Shown here piece by piece: positions 23,021 through 38,085 of a DNA stretch of 64,000 nt. The notes below the pieces were generated by a model. It searched no databases and had not been told where the DNA came from. It worked only from the letters and a program-made list of their open reading frames with translations. This DNA is from Agrocybe praecox (Eukaryota; Basidiomycota; Agaricomycetes; Agaricales; Agrocybaceae). The DNA lies in NCBI GenBank assembly GCA_964017145.1, contig OZ024849.1, positions 2,666,001 through 2,730,000 on the forward strand, given 5' to 3'. Every line of letters begins with the position of its first letter. Positions within the stretch are counted from its first letter, which is position 1. Made by a program: the position numbers and the translations under genes.

Positions 23021-24268
23021 TTAGCTATTCATATCGCTGACGCATTCCCAAATGCCCTTCAAGTTTTCCTTCCAGAGGGTAACTTTTCCATCTCCACAGC
23101 TAACGGCTAGCAAATTGCCAGCAAGGCTCCATGACACTCTCCATACAACATCAGGGAATTTGCCAGGTGGGGGCGTGGCACCGGTTTGGGAAACAATGGT
23201 TGATGATGGGTCGAGGGCTGTTTTCACCCAAGGAGAGGAGGGTGAATCTTTCGTCCAGATCAAAACGCTCTTATCTTGGGAAGCGGTGGCAATGTAGCTT
23301 CGGGGAAGTCCAATATTTGGGGCCCATGCAACGTCGCGGACCCAGTCTGTGTGGCCTTCGAGAGTCTCTTCTTCAACCCAGGTTTTCGAGTCTTCTCTGT
23401 AACCCCATATTTTCACGAGGTTGTCGCAGCCTGCACTGGCAAAGCGCTTGACGGAGAAGGTTTGAGATGCGTTGGGAGCTTGTCCAGGCGCAGCTCCTTG
23501 TTGTGGGGTGATGAGCGAGCCCGGGAGGACAGCAGGGGCCCATGAAACTGCGTTGCAACCAATCGCATGTCCGTTGAAGATATCTGCATCCCATTGTCCA
23601 TCATCTGATAGGATAAATTATTATACTTAGGTCAAACATGGCCGGACAAGCGAACGTACTTTTGAAGGTCAAAACAGAGAGCTTGCCATCAGAAGAGGCG
23701 CATGCGAGGATTGCACCGAGTTCATGTGGTCCCCATGAGACGGAATTAACTATAAAGACGGACTTTCAGTATTTTAGCGGAGACTATCTCACAGAACATC
23801 GTACCTGAAGCCGTGTGCAAGGCGTGCTCCTTAATCTTTATCCAACCGCCTGCAGCGTTCCCCTGTGATTGTTGTTCTTTCCAGATGAATACTTTGCCAT
23901 CATACGAGCTCGATGCAAGGATGTGGCCGTATTTAGGGTGTGCCCAAGCGACTTGCCACACAGGACCTGTATGTCTAGCATTGCATTCCCTTCAGCACCC
24001 GCAATGCCACCAAGATATAACGAGGAGTGAACGCACCCTTTCAAGATCTGTCCTGGCGTCGACCGTGTCTCTCCATCCACAACGTCAAAGACCTTCACGG
24101 TTCGATCAGAAGAGCATGTGGCAAGTCGTTTCCCGTAGTAGTCCAGCTGTGCATCGTGCTGCAAATTCAGAACGCCATTAACACGTTTGCCCATAAGTAT
24201 AAGAAGACGGTAATTCATACAATCATGTCTTCATGAGCGGTCTCAATGGGCACAGAATCTGAAACCAT
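23021..24268 (-). CDS. SEC13: SEC13, COPII coat and nuclear pore WD40 protein
   Basis: Exons 24268-24221, 24158-24037, 23974-23805, 23749-23660 and 23604-23021 give 337 aa, slightly longer than yeast Sec13 (297 aa). The order of WD repeats fits Sec13: [40 protein letters not shown] then [74 protein letters not shown] and [28 protein letters not shown]. Sec13 pairs with Sec31 in the outer COPII cage for ER export and with the Nup84/Y-complex. The extra length is an insert of Gly/Ala/Pro/Gln-rich sequence ([16 protein letters not shown]) between blades 4 and 5, common in basidiomycete homologues. Identification is firm. Confidence 0.95.
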
Positions 24269-24834
24269 TGCAGACGCCTAACGAGATTTTCCATTAAACA
24301 ACGCGCCATGTAAGATTCTACAGAGGCTCACCATTTTGTATAGATATTATAAGTACAAATCCCAATTGCGCTTCACTAAACCTAGCTTTGCGACGTGGAT
24401 GTTACGACGTCACAACGTCAGCATAATTCACGTGACTTTGGCAGGCTGTCACGCGGAATTTGTCACTCAACTGCCATTGGCGGCCCGACCAAGACCTCTG
24501 TCAAGCCAACGGGAAGTTCGAACATGGGTTAACGCAATCTAATTTTCTTGTAATTTTCATTTTATAATTGAACTTAAGCTGAGCTACAGGTCTTTTGCTA
24601 TATCTAGCAAAATCCAGGACAATAAGAGAAGAGAACGTCTGGGACGAACTTAGAACGTCTAGAGCTTTCACGAACTTGCATTTCCAAAAAATTTCGAGAC
24701 TTTATGCGGGCGCCTTCTCCAACAGCTTCAGTGGCGCGGTATCGTACCAAAGAAATCTCAAGGGTGCCAGTGACTGACTTCTTGGACTTCATTGGCCAGC
24801 TTGTCCAAACATAACGTACACTTTTGAGTAGGGT

Positions 24835-25603
24835 TATGGAACATATATTGTGCAAAAAATCATTTGCACAAGTTTGTCCTCAATACACAAGTTGGACGAC
24901 CACAAGTGATTTTTAGCACAAGTTCTGGTCCGTTGATTGTTTATACACAAGTTCCATGGTCAGGTTACCCTTTTTTCGTACAAGTGACATGTGGTTCACA
25001 CAAGTATCTTTCCAAGTAGCAAGTGTATACAGGAGCTCTTCGACTAACGGCCCGTCCAGGAGTAAATTTAAATAATATTAAATTTGCATTAAATGCCTAT
25101 ATTATGAAGTACTCTTAGTGTAGATTAGAAGTAGATGCCTTACAATTCTCCACATAAAACTTGTATTATTCTCCACATAGCCCAGTTCGTTAATTACCTT
25201 GTTGACCCACTCATAGTACTTATGCCCTAGCATATTCCCATCAATGTGAAGATTTTCCAACCAGGAGATCCTCTGTTCAATCCCAGGTCCTCCCATGTAT
25301 TTAGTTGTGGATGGCGGCTAACTACCATACTGTGTATTTTATTTATTTATTTTTTAAGTCCAAAAACTCGTATTTTTCTGGCCAACTTGAAGCAAAACAT
25401 ACAACAGACATATGTACTTGTGCAGAATATTTTATTTTATTTCTACTTGTGTACGTCTTCATTATGAACTTGTGTGAATTTTGTAGAACTTGTGCAAAAG
25501 TAAGCGTACTTGTGAAACGAGTACATTTTCGCCAAACTTGTGTGAAGGGAGGCATTTTTAACTTGTGTTTTGGGAATACTTTTTGCACAATATATCTGCC
25601 ATA
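24835..25603. mobile_element. 769-bp non-autonomous TIR transposon with ACACAAGT arrays
   Basis: Ends are inverted copies TATGGmAsATATATTGTGCAAAAA, flanked by the 6-bp target duplication TAGGGT (24829-24834 and 25604-25609). The left ~190 bp hold about eight direct copies of (A/G)CACAAGT (24865-25025) and the right ~200 bp about seven inverted copies, ACTTGTGN (25415-25570). Such subterminal arrays are usual transposase-binding sites. The interior has a 64-codon minus frame (25296-25102) without recognisable domains. There is no transposase, so it must move in trans. The superfamily is uncertain; a 6-bp duplication does not fit Tc1/mariner, and hAT would give 8 bp. Confidence 0.85.
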
Positions 25604-26122
25604 TAGGGTACTCGGCGTATTGAGACAAGAACGCCAAAAACACTGTTAGAGGCAGAGCTGAGGCCCGGGAGCTTTAGCTGGTAATTTATAGAGGACAAAA
25701 TCAGACAGCGATCATGCTTTTACGGGCATACTCCAATGAATTATCGGAGGCCAATTAACCACTAGCGCCAAAATATGAGAGTACGAGAATTAACTGCTGC
25801 GAGTGAGACAGCAAAGCGAGAGTCTAGTTTCGTACTTCATCAAAGGCTGGGGTAGTGTCTCCGGAAAGGTTGCCCGATGATTGTACGCGTTCAAAGATAG
25901 GATTCATTTGTCAGACTTGAATTGGGTTCAAAGCTGAGCTTTCCAATCGTTCTGTGATGGTGACAGTCAGAAGTAAACTTTAAAGTGCGAGGTCGCGTAC
26001 AGGCGCGACAAATATCTTACGTAATCACTCATTAAGCTGTGAATCGTGTCCAAATTTTTGCCTCTCAACGCTTTCTTCATTTTTGCTACCTTTGTGAAAG
26101 GCAGCTGTACATCGAGGTGGCG

Positions 26123-29039
<2,917 letters not shown>

Positions 29040-29248
29040 AATTTTTAAAATGCTTATTCTAGCTAGATAATCACTAGACGTTATTAAACATGTATTCATA
29101 TTCATAATATTTCTTCATATAAAGGAAACCTGCATTCTAAATTCTAATCCCCTCTCATTCTTGTGGCTTATTGTTTGTTGGGCAAACCTCTGACGGACTC
29201 GGGGATAATGTTACGTTTCACGATTTCGATGAAAGAAAAGTTAAAAAA

Positions 29249-29320
29249 TACACTGAAGGGGAGTCGAACCCCTGCCGCTTGCTTGGAAGGCAAGCATGAT
29301 AACCGCTTCACCATCAGTGT
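29249..29320 (-). tRNA. tRNA-Gly (anticodon UCC)
   Basis: On the minus strand the 72-nt cloverleaf reads ACACTGA acceptor, a D-arm with TGGTGAAGCGGTTATCA, anticodon stem CTTGC/GCAAG with loop CTTCCAA (anticodon TCC), a T-arm CAGGGGTTCGACTCCCCTT, the acceptor partner TCAGTGT and discriminator A. No intron. It lies between the convergent ends of the EF-G and the start of the epsin gene. A second identical copy lies at 44019-44090 and a truncated one at 59929. Confidence 0.93.
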
Positions 29321-29434
29321 GTTAACGAAAGGCTGTGTTGACAAGATACGTCACGCGCGCGGCACAGATAATTATTGTTACCCAGCGCAGCAACTGCTGT
29401 TAATCTTGGAATACTACCTCTTGCCAGTGCCACC

Positions 29435-31241
29435 ATGCAGCATTTTGGCAAACAGATTGTTCGGGTCACTAAAAACTATACCAAAGGGTACTCAGATACG
29501 CAATCGAAGGTCCGAGATGCCACGTCCAACGACCCATGGGGACCGTCTGGTACACAGATGAACGAAATCGCGCAATTGACCTATAACCAGTTGAGTACTG
29601 CGTCAGAGCTTTACTGCGGATAATAATGGGAATTAACTGCCTATAGAAACGATTTTATAGAAATCATGGAGATGCTTGATAAACGGCTGAACGATAAAGG
29701 CAAGAACTGGCGGCATGTTTTCAAGGTTAGCAGAGTTTCAGTTATAATAATGGTTGTAGGGGTTGAATGTTTCTCATTTATTACGACAGAGCTTAACGGT
29801 GCTGGATTATTGCCTTCATCAAGGGTCGGAGAACGTTGTTATCTACTTCCGCGATAACATCTATGTGATTAAGACACTCAAGGAATTCCAATACGTCGAC
29901 GAAGATGGAAAGGACCAAGGCGCTAATGTTCGACAAAAGGCCAAGGATATCACCAATCTCTTGCAAGATGAGAACCGTCTTCGTGAAGAAAGACGAACCC
30001 GCGCTTCTATGAGAGATCGTATGATTCGTGGCGCTAATGGAGACGAACCTGACGAAGAACCTATGGACGAAAATCAACGCAGGCGCGCGGCCAATGGGCT
30101 TGCCGGAAAGAGGCCCAACCGCGACGAAGATGAGCTGAGACGGGCCATCGAGGAGAGCAAGAAGTCACTTGCTCAAGACCGACTGAAAGCAGAGCAAAGG
30201 GAACTAGAAGAGGCGTTGAAAATCAGCAAGGAGGAAGAAGATAAACGGAAACATGACTTGGAGAGCTCAAACGCTACTTCGCTCTTCGATGATGGCAACC
30301 AACTGTAAGCCCTTCGCTCTTTGATTCACTCGTTATGCATCCTGATTCACCGTCCAGGTCACCTCAGAGCGCTACCTCCAGCAACAATCCATTCCCCTTA
30401 ATTGATCCCACGCCATATGCTGTGGGCCTTCAACCTCAATACACAATGCAGCCACAGTTCACCCAAGTGGCACCACAATTTACTGCATTCAACCCGTATC
30501 AGCAACAGGCGCAGGCAGAGCAAGAAGCAGCTCAAGCTGAATATTTGCGTCAACAGCAAATGTTTATGCTCCAGCAGCAGCAGCAACAACAACAACAAGA
30601 GGAATGGATGCGCCAACAGCAATTTCTTCAGATGCAGCAACAACAACAGCAGCAGCAGCAAAGTCTCTTTGCTCCTCAGCAACTCACAGCACAGCCTACT
30701 GGATTTGGGTTCGTACTCATCTCCCTCTATTTTCGTTTCTAGACCTGTCTAACATCTATTATTTGACAGAAACAACAACCCATTCGCGCCTTCTCCCGCA
30801 TCACTTTCTCCATCGCCCAACCCGTCAACAATGCAGCACACATCACCTACATTCAACTTGCAAGGAACGTATGACAACCACTCGAACTCTCAACTCTCCT
30901 CGCTATCTTCGTCTCCCCAACCTCAATCCCAGAACTCCAATCAAGCACGACCTTTCGCTGTCAAGACAAAGAAAGATCAGGAGAACGAAGCCTTGGCTCA
31001 GTTGTTTGCCGAACGTGAAGGTGGTCAAGATACGTTCGGTAACGTCGGAGCATTGAGGTATTTACCAAATTGTTACCTCCGTAAATAGACTCACTAATTT
31101 TTATTAATGTTTAGGTATGGCTACACCGATGCAGGCAGGACTCTCTTGTCGCATAAGACGGGTTCAAGTCACAACCCCTTTGCTCAGCAGCAGCAGCAAC
31201 AACAGCAACAGAGCAACGAAAGACCGTTCTTTGATATCTAG
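29435..31241 (+). CDS. Epsin, ENTH-domain endocytic adaptor
   Basis: Six exons (29435-29589, 29647-29725, 29790-30304, 30358-30708, 30770-31057, 31115-31241) give 504 aa. The ENTH domain spans about residues 14-140 (KVRDATSNDPWGPSG, DFIEIMEMLDKRL, NWRHVFKSLTVLDYCLHQGSE, LKEFQYVDEDGKDQG, VRQKAKDI); it binds phosphoinositides at the plasma membrane. Two ubiquitin-interacting motifs follow (DELRRAIEESKKSLAQ and LEEALKISKEEEDK), then a long Gln-rich region with poly-Q tracts, and three NPF motifs (NNPFPL, NNPFAP, HNPFAQ) for EH-domain partners. The C-terminal RPFFDI may be a clathrin-binding end. Orthologue of yeast Ent1/Ent2. CAG/CAA tracts near 30560-30660 are length-variable candidates. Confidence 0.95.
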
Positions 31242-32132
31242 GTTTCTCATACTTGTCGCCGCATTTCCTGGTTATTTGAACAAGTCCCAATATGTGTTTC
31301 CCCTGTTTTTTTTTTTTTGTAAATTTCCTTCGTCCCTCCTTTCGCATACTGCGTCGATATCACGTCATGGTGGACATAGGAAACCTTCATTTCCTGTTAT
31401 TCTTTCTACCTCTTTTTGTAGATCTACGCCACTCGCTAAACTTCTTTTCTGCCGCAATGGTAATAAGTAGCACACGTTCTCCTCAATTTCAATGGTTTAA
31501 TTTCTTGTTTCTCTCTTTTTATCGACTTCATTTTTTATCCTCGATAAGTATATACCAATATTGTTAGCTCTATCGTTCTACGCTCTATCCATCCCTTTAT
31601 TTAACGATTCCAGTTTCTCTGTGCGACTCAGATATTCAAGACCCTCCAAGTATCAGGGTAAATGTTTTGACTTCGACGGCAGTCATAGGTTCAAGTTTGA
31701 CAATTTTTTAGTCTGAGATGATGTTACAAGATGTAATGACGAATACGATAAAAAATTGAAAGATTAAAAGAATGGATGAGGTGAGTGGGTAAGGAGGGTG
31801 TAAGATGTACCAAGTATGGACCCCTAAGAGGGTTGCGAAACAACAAGCAGTCGCGGACTACGACAAAAAGCAGAGTTAGGATTAAGGAATAAGAAAGGCT
31901 CTAGAAAGCAACCAAGAAAGCAAATACAAAATATGGAAGAACATACATGGAAAATGCATGACGCAGAGCGTTCTTTTGACACAGTGTGCCAACTCCAGAA
32001 CGTTACTGAGCGACAAAAATAAACAGAACCAACGACATTCTAACTGGTCGATGAAAGTAACGGAAAACAAAAGAATGACAACAGCCCAAAACACAACGAA
32101 AAAAAAAAACATAAGTCGAAAAGCGGAGTATT
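31242..32132. other. Convergent 3' region
   Basis: Gene-free spacer between the convergent epsin and low-complexity protein genes. T-rich and A-rich tracts fit 3' UTRs and polyadenylation signals on both strands. No repeat or RNA gene seen. Confidence 0.4.
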
Positions 32133-35100
32133 TCAAAACCTATTCCAGCTCCTCTCAGGAGTAACTGCCGCATTGATGATTCCAGCATTTATGTACCCAC
32201 CCACATTCATGTTGTTCATATTTGCATACGCGTCTGGTAGCCTCGGCACAGGAGGGACGAATTCTTCTCCTCTTCGTCTCCCATTCGACGATAACGTGCC
32301 TTCTTGCTTGCCCATCATCGCCTCGACTTCTTTAAGTAATCGTTCTCGAGTCTGACCACTTGAGTCCGCGTCGAGGATACTTGCGCGACTGTAGATGCTA
32401 CCACTCCATCGACTCGATCTGTTGCCAAGAGTGCGGTTGTCGCCGTCGTCGTAATCGTCGAACTGGTATTCACTCTCTCGTGGCAGATCCGAAACGCCAA
32501 GATTATGTCCATCGATATCCTTCAAAGCCTCGAACGAACGACTGCGTCCTAACGCCCGACCAGCATGTTTCTCAAAGCTTTCCGAACTTTGATCAACAAA
32601 TCCATCCAAAACATCCAAGATATCCTTCCCATCTTCGTCTTCCTCGTTATATTCTTCGTCTTCCTCGATACCTGCATACACGGTGTCCTCACTCGCAACG
32701 ACGTCATAACTATTCTCATCATCATTCTCTCCTTTTTCCGACCCAGGAATCCAACTTGGCGCTTCTCTAAACCTTGTGGTTTTAGTGGTTTTCGATTTCG
32801 CAAGGGCCGTCTGGATAACCTCTTTCGTTCTCGTTCTCTGGTGACCATCTTGATGCCCATCTTGCGAGTACAAGTCCTGGTACCTCCTAGCCGCGGGCAC
32901 GGGAGAAGCAGCAGGCTTGCCATGCAAGACTGGCCGAGACGGAAAAGGCGATTCCTTCCCTCTCTGTATCGTCGAAAACTCAGCTGGGAGTGTCCTCGGT
33001 GTCCTGTCGATAACCCGCTGGCGTAGAAGGGCAACAGAAGGGAACTGGTTCGGATTTGATATGAAGTCGTTGATGTCCTGATTGGGGCTAACTCCATGAG
33101 AAGCAGAAGTAGGAGAAATACGAGGAGACGTATGCGATGGAGACGACGGTACGCTAGGTAGTGGGCCCATCGGAGGAGGACTGGGCGGGGGAATATCATA
33201 ATAGGCCAGTACATTTGGACTAGGTGGAAGCCCAGAAAGCCGTGTGTTCACAGCCGAATGCCTTGAACTAGGAGGAATCCCAGAAAGTCGCGGAGAAGGA
33301 ACGATGTATTCGCCATACGATGCAGGGTTCGGAGGGACGATCGTCAAATGGGAGCCATGCTCATCAATATCCACAGGCGTAGTTGGTGTCATAGCAGTAT
33401 TAGGAGGCGAAATGTAAATCTGGCGCGTCGGTGACAATGTTGGCGAAGGAGTTCCAAAGCTTTCACTTGAGGATGGTTTTGCATGTCTTGACGAAGGCTG
33501 GACCTGCGAAGGCACATGAACACCACCCATGGCAGGCATAGACGCTTGCGAGCGCAGTTGATGACCGTCTATATTACCCGTTGGTGACACTGGTGGGGGA
33601 GAAGCAGCCATATTTCTGAGTGTTCGGCTCAGATTTTCAAGGCTAGGCCTCAACCGGACACCCTTATTAACATGAAGAGCTGCAACTGGTGGACTAGAAA
33701 GCGGACCTGAGGATGGTACAAGACTAGGGCTCGAGGGCATGGGCGATGATGAAGGGGGGAAGAGAGAAGGCAAAGGAGAACGGGAACGTGACATGGCAGG
33801 AGATACAGAGCGAGAATTGGGGAACGAAACTGAAGGAGGCTTTAGAGAACCAGGAGGCGGTGACATAGGAGAGAATGGTCTTTGCTCTTGGGGTGAGTTT
33901 TCTGACCGTTGTACCTGTGGAGAATGAAGTGTCGAGTGACTACCGCTTCCAGCACCGTGTTTATGAGTGTACTCATCGACGGCCTCTCGTTGTGTTTGCG
34001 ATGCAGGAATTGTGCTAACCGCTTGCTTCGCCTTTCCATGTTCTGATAATGAAGTGTCAGCCGAAACAGAGGATGATCTTTCTATGGACGAAGGGAAAGG
34101 AATAGGACCTCGTGAACGAGGCGTCGGGTATTGTGTATTGGGGGTATTGACAGAACTGGGTATAGGAGAAAACGATTGAGATCCTGCGGATGGAAGAGGT
34201 GTGGATGACGCTGACCGATCCTGAGGCACAGAAGAGGTATCAGGCGAAAGGAGATGCGAAGAATCTTCAGAGAGACTAGACATGAGAGTAGTCGCGAATC
34301 TCTCTGCAATAGGTAAAGACACGACCTCTTTCGGTATTACTGGAACGGCAGGTATTGTGTCACCACTGCTGCTGTTGGAATTTCGTAAAACAGCAGAAAG
34401 GTCTGGACGCGAGCCCTTGGTAGAAAGTTTAAAAAACCTGGTCTTCGATCTCTTGGTGCCCGAAGCTGGGCCCGATGATTGGTATCCTGCACCGTCGGTC
34501 TCGTAACCTGCGCCTCCCATGTCATCAGACGCATTCTTAGACGACTTGGTTTTCTTTGACTTTGATTTTCCTAAACCAAAGGATTTTCCAGTCGAGATAC
34601 CACCACCGTCCGTGTCGTACTCCAATTTACTCTCGGCCACGGCAACCTTCTTCGAAGCTTTGGCCGATGAGGTCAAGCTCTTCTTGCGCTGCCGTTCCTC
34701 TTCCTGAAGCTCCTTCTTCTCCTGTTTTGCCCGTTTCTTCGCTTCCTTTTCGGTCTCGACAGCTGCAGCAGCGGCCTTTTTCTTGTCTTTTTTCTTGCTC
34801 CCTTCACTAATATAACCACCATCGCTCTCGTAGCCATCACCTCTAGGCTTTTTCTTGAGCTTGCGAGTGCCACCAGGAGTTGTCGATCGCTGGGGTACCG
34901 GTACGTCGGGAAATGTGACGGGGTTGATATTAATGTTATTGATGCCGTTGAGCTTGTTTTCCTCTTCCTCTATCCCCATGAGAATTCCAGTTGCACCTCC
35001 AGGGCGCAAAGTCGATGGGGGCCATGCTGCATTTTGATGTTTTGGTAGTCTCGAAGACGAAGCAGACGAATGAGTTGACGATGAAGGTGTAAGGGCCGAG

Positions 35101-35750
35101 AATGAGGACTCTTCGGAAGTAGCGGAGGACCCATAGGTAAGTCCAGGGGAAGTGATTTGATCCTAGGGTCAAGACGAGTTAGTGACAAATCTTAAACGTA
35201 AAGATAGTATGATTGAAGGCGGGAAAGATCAGTTCTAGTGCTAAGTATGATTAAAAGAGTGGGAAGATACATCGCTGGAAATGCTTCCAGTCTTCAGATG
35301 AAGAGAAAGCCGATCAAATGACAAAACGAGCTAGGCCGTTCTGTCCCAGAAAAATATAGTATGGATGAAGGAGAAAATTCAACAATGCTGTCGATGAGCA
35401 CGACAGGAAACACGACAGCACCCATAACAGCGAAGAATAAACGAGTTGAATAAAAGATTTGAGCCAATGAGAAAGAAAGCGAAGAAAAGACGAAATAAAG
35501 AGCACAATGCACACACCTCTTCCTCATCCTCCTCCGCCAACGAATTATTGAACATCCAATTCGCGACCAAAGGGTTGGTTCCAATCCCTAGCTCCAAAGC
35601 CGCGTCGAGAACCGAAGCTCGTAGAGCACTCGATTCCCGTGAAGTAGTGTCCATGCCTGTACTTGGCTGAGTCGAACCATTGGGCTTATGTACCATATTC
35701 GGTCGTAGTGTAGGTGCTTGTGGTCGAGGAAAGACGAAAGACGAATCCAT
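32133..35750 (-). CDS. Large Ser/Pro-rich protein with YESDGG-type repeats
   Basis: I do not recognise the family by name. Exon 1 (35750-35517, 78 codons) and exon 2 (35162-32133) join in phase to 1087 aa; the 354-nt intron is long for this locus and a further small exon is possible. Exon 1 has DAALELGIGTNPLVANWMFNN, a compact conserved-looking segment, followed by EEDEEE. The second exon has repeated Asp/Tyr/Gly words (GDGYESDGGYISEG, EYDTDGGGIST, GYETDGAGYQSS) around a Lys/Glu-rich coiled-coil-like stretch (about residues 155-200). Then come about 500 residues of Ser/Pro-rich disorder with many SP/TP sites, and an acidic patch near the end followed by RERLLKEVEAMMG. It looks like a phosphorylated scaffold protein. 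The internal GC-rich, uninterrupted 3-kb exon and lack of domains preclude a functional call. Confidence 0.8.
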
Positions 35751-38085
35751 ATTGGATGATTGGACAGGAAGCCTTGGCAAACCAAGCTAGGGTGAGCGAT
35801 ATGTCTGGTCCTTCGAGGCCAGAGTAGAAAGATAAGAAAGAAAAGGATGGTTTCCAGGTAAGCCTTGCCCTGGAAAGATCTATACAGTGATTAGGAGTAT
35901 CTGTAAAAGCTCAGAGCATGTCCTGCGATCCAGCAACCATGAAAGGAAGAAAATAAGGAACAACGGTCACTCAGGGCATTGCCGTTGGATCTTCTTTTGC
36001 TTACACGTGATGTTTACCCCTTAATTCTGCAGATTCTGTCAACCGCGTGCTCAATGTAGTATGTCGAGATGTCACTTGTCTTTCGTTTGAAAGCGTTTTC
36101 TCTCCTCTTTGATTGTGGGGAGCCCAACATTTCTTCTGCGTTTCAATCGTCGATATACCAAAAACTGGTCATTTGCGAACAATTACTCAAAGAAAATTTA
36201 AGCTTGTTCTGATTTCGTTAACGTCCGTTGCCTTGACGATAAGTCTTAAGCTTAGATGTTTGTTCTTGAGCGAATAATATTGAAAGTGTCGAACGCGGAC
36301 CTGACTTTGTGATCATGAATTGGGAAAAAGTTATCGTCTGCGTCATCATGCTATTCAATTGCTCCTGCACAAAATATACTGGATCTGATTTTCCAAAAGA
36401 ACTGCATGACAGCCTAAATGGATCATTGAAAATTCAAGATCCAAGCGTTGCGCAAGCAACCACCATATACAACGTCAACGCTGACGCCGGTTCGCTCCTG
36501 AGCGGGGCTACGGCAGACATGCGCGGTACGCAGGCATTGGAGCTAGTGGTTCTGCGACTGAAAGGCTTTTGAGAATTAAATCCATGTGTACACGAAAGGT
36601 TGAAAGGCGTTTCTTTGAAGTTCACGACTGCCATTCGGGAGCTCTAAGACTCGATCTGTTAGTTGCGACGAGAGGAGGGATATCATAGATTGTTTCAATA
36701 TGGCAGTGAGCGCGGACACCGGGGTCTTTGGATCACTGAGTCTTCACCAGAACCAAGGTAAATATGTAAATAAAACACCAGAAATCGGGGTTTATAACAA
36801 ACGTTGATGTCTGAGCGAGTAACCCGCGTTGTCGCAGTTAGAAAAACCTGCAAAATCAGATAATCAGTATAAAATCGAGGAAATTGTTGCACTCGCTGTG
36901 TGATGCAACTCTTGAACCCCTCTTTTCTCGGAAGCGATGGTGGTTTAGTACCTAATCTGATCAATGTGGCAGGATCCGTTACTACAGTTTCTCAGATCCG
37001 TGGCTCGATTGTGCGGATCTCTGAAAGATATCAGGAGTCCATCCCGACTTTCCTGATCAGACAATACAATCACTTGATGCGTGTTTAGTTCTGGCCTGTA
37101 CGAGAGTAAACAATCAGTAGCCAGAAATTCGTGTTTGCAAGTTCGTCATTGAACATAAGTGGCATCTCAACGACGCATCGTTGTGATCTTCGTGGGGGGA
37201 TAAAGCGAGTGTTTCAAATTGTTTCAGGCAATTTATTATGTTGTAGAAAAGCATATGATTGTTCGAGGGCATCTCGTTTACTGGGAGAAAGGTTCACCGG
37301 ACCTCGAACCACGAACCGCGAACTGGTAGCTTCCCGTTAATTGGAGGCATTTCTGAATTAATTTTTTTTACAGCAATTGACAACCCACTGGCCTTGACTT
37401 GTCAGTGTTGGGGCAAGCATCGCGGCTGGGGAGGCGCTTAATGGGCCTTGCAACAAGACCAAACCATGGGACACTTTCAAAGGTGGTTCATGGTTCGCCC
37501 TATCAAATTGACCAGACAATAATCGCGGATCGCGGTTCGGAGGCCTGAGGTTCGAGGTTCGAGGTTTGGCGAACGTTATTCCCAAAGAATGAGACTTTCT
37601 GGATTGTTCTGCAGCGGGCTCAAAAAAAAGATAATAAATGCAACAGAACTGATAGGCTATAGCAGACAGTGGACACCACAAAAAAAGGTTTAAGCTCCGT
37701 TCAAACGCACGAAACTCCGCAATGGGTGCCTAATTTTTTTTGTTTTAATTATGTTTAATTGACTGTACACTTTACTTTTCTAAAACTGTCAGATAATTGT
37801 ACCATTCGACTTCCATCCCACCGTTCCACGCCCTCAATATATGTTCGTGAAAATCTTAGATTACTTATCATTATCCCTTTCATGTGCATCGATACAAAAT
37901 TGAAGGTATTCATCTCCCTTTTGACTGGAAGTGAGCTGTAATGTTCAGATGAAGCGGCGCCTGGATTCCCAAAGCGCCAAACATAAGCATTTCTTCACAC
38001 GCGGACCTGCTCAATTGAGCTTTCCTGCAATTTCTCATCTGTGGGGCTATCGAATTCTTCTCTGCTTTCACACATAGAAGGCTAA
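35751..38085. other. Gene-free stretch, boundary to accessory region
   Basis: No supported gene. It contains the GGTTCG-rich imperfect inverted repeat at 37291-37570. Everything to the right shows duplications, pseudogenes and mobile-element remnants, unlike the conserved block to the left. Confidence 0.4.
37291..37570. repeat. Imperfect inverted repeat built of CGAACC words
   Basis: The left arm has GGTTCACCGGACCTCGAACC and CGAACCGCGAAC; the right arm has the reverse (CGCGGTTCGGAGGCCTGAGG, then GGTTCGAGGTTCGAGG). Pairing is imperfect and no target duplication is evident. Possibly a degraded MITE. Confidence 0.45.

Noticed and set aside
25102..25296. 64-codon minus-strand frame inside the 769-bp transposon as a transposase fragment
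   Set aside because: No transposase motif is visible and the length is expected by chance in AT-rich DNA.
24860..25570. Array of ACACAAGT/ACTTGTGT words as a CRISPR-like or regulatory array
   Set aside because: Spacing is irregular, the two halves are inverted to each other, and both lie inside a transposon with target duplications; this is a subterminal repeat pattern, and CRISPR does not occur in nuclear fungal DNA.
30398..30682. Leu-rich open frame on the minus strand
   Set aside because: It is the antisense of CAG/CAA tracts coding poly-Gln in epsin; shadow of a real exon.
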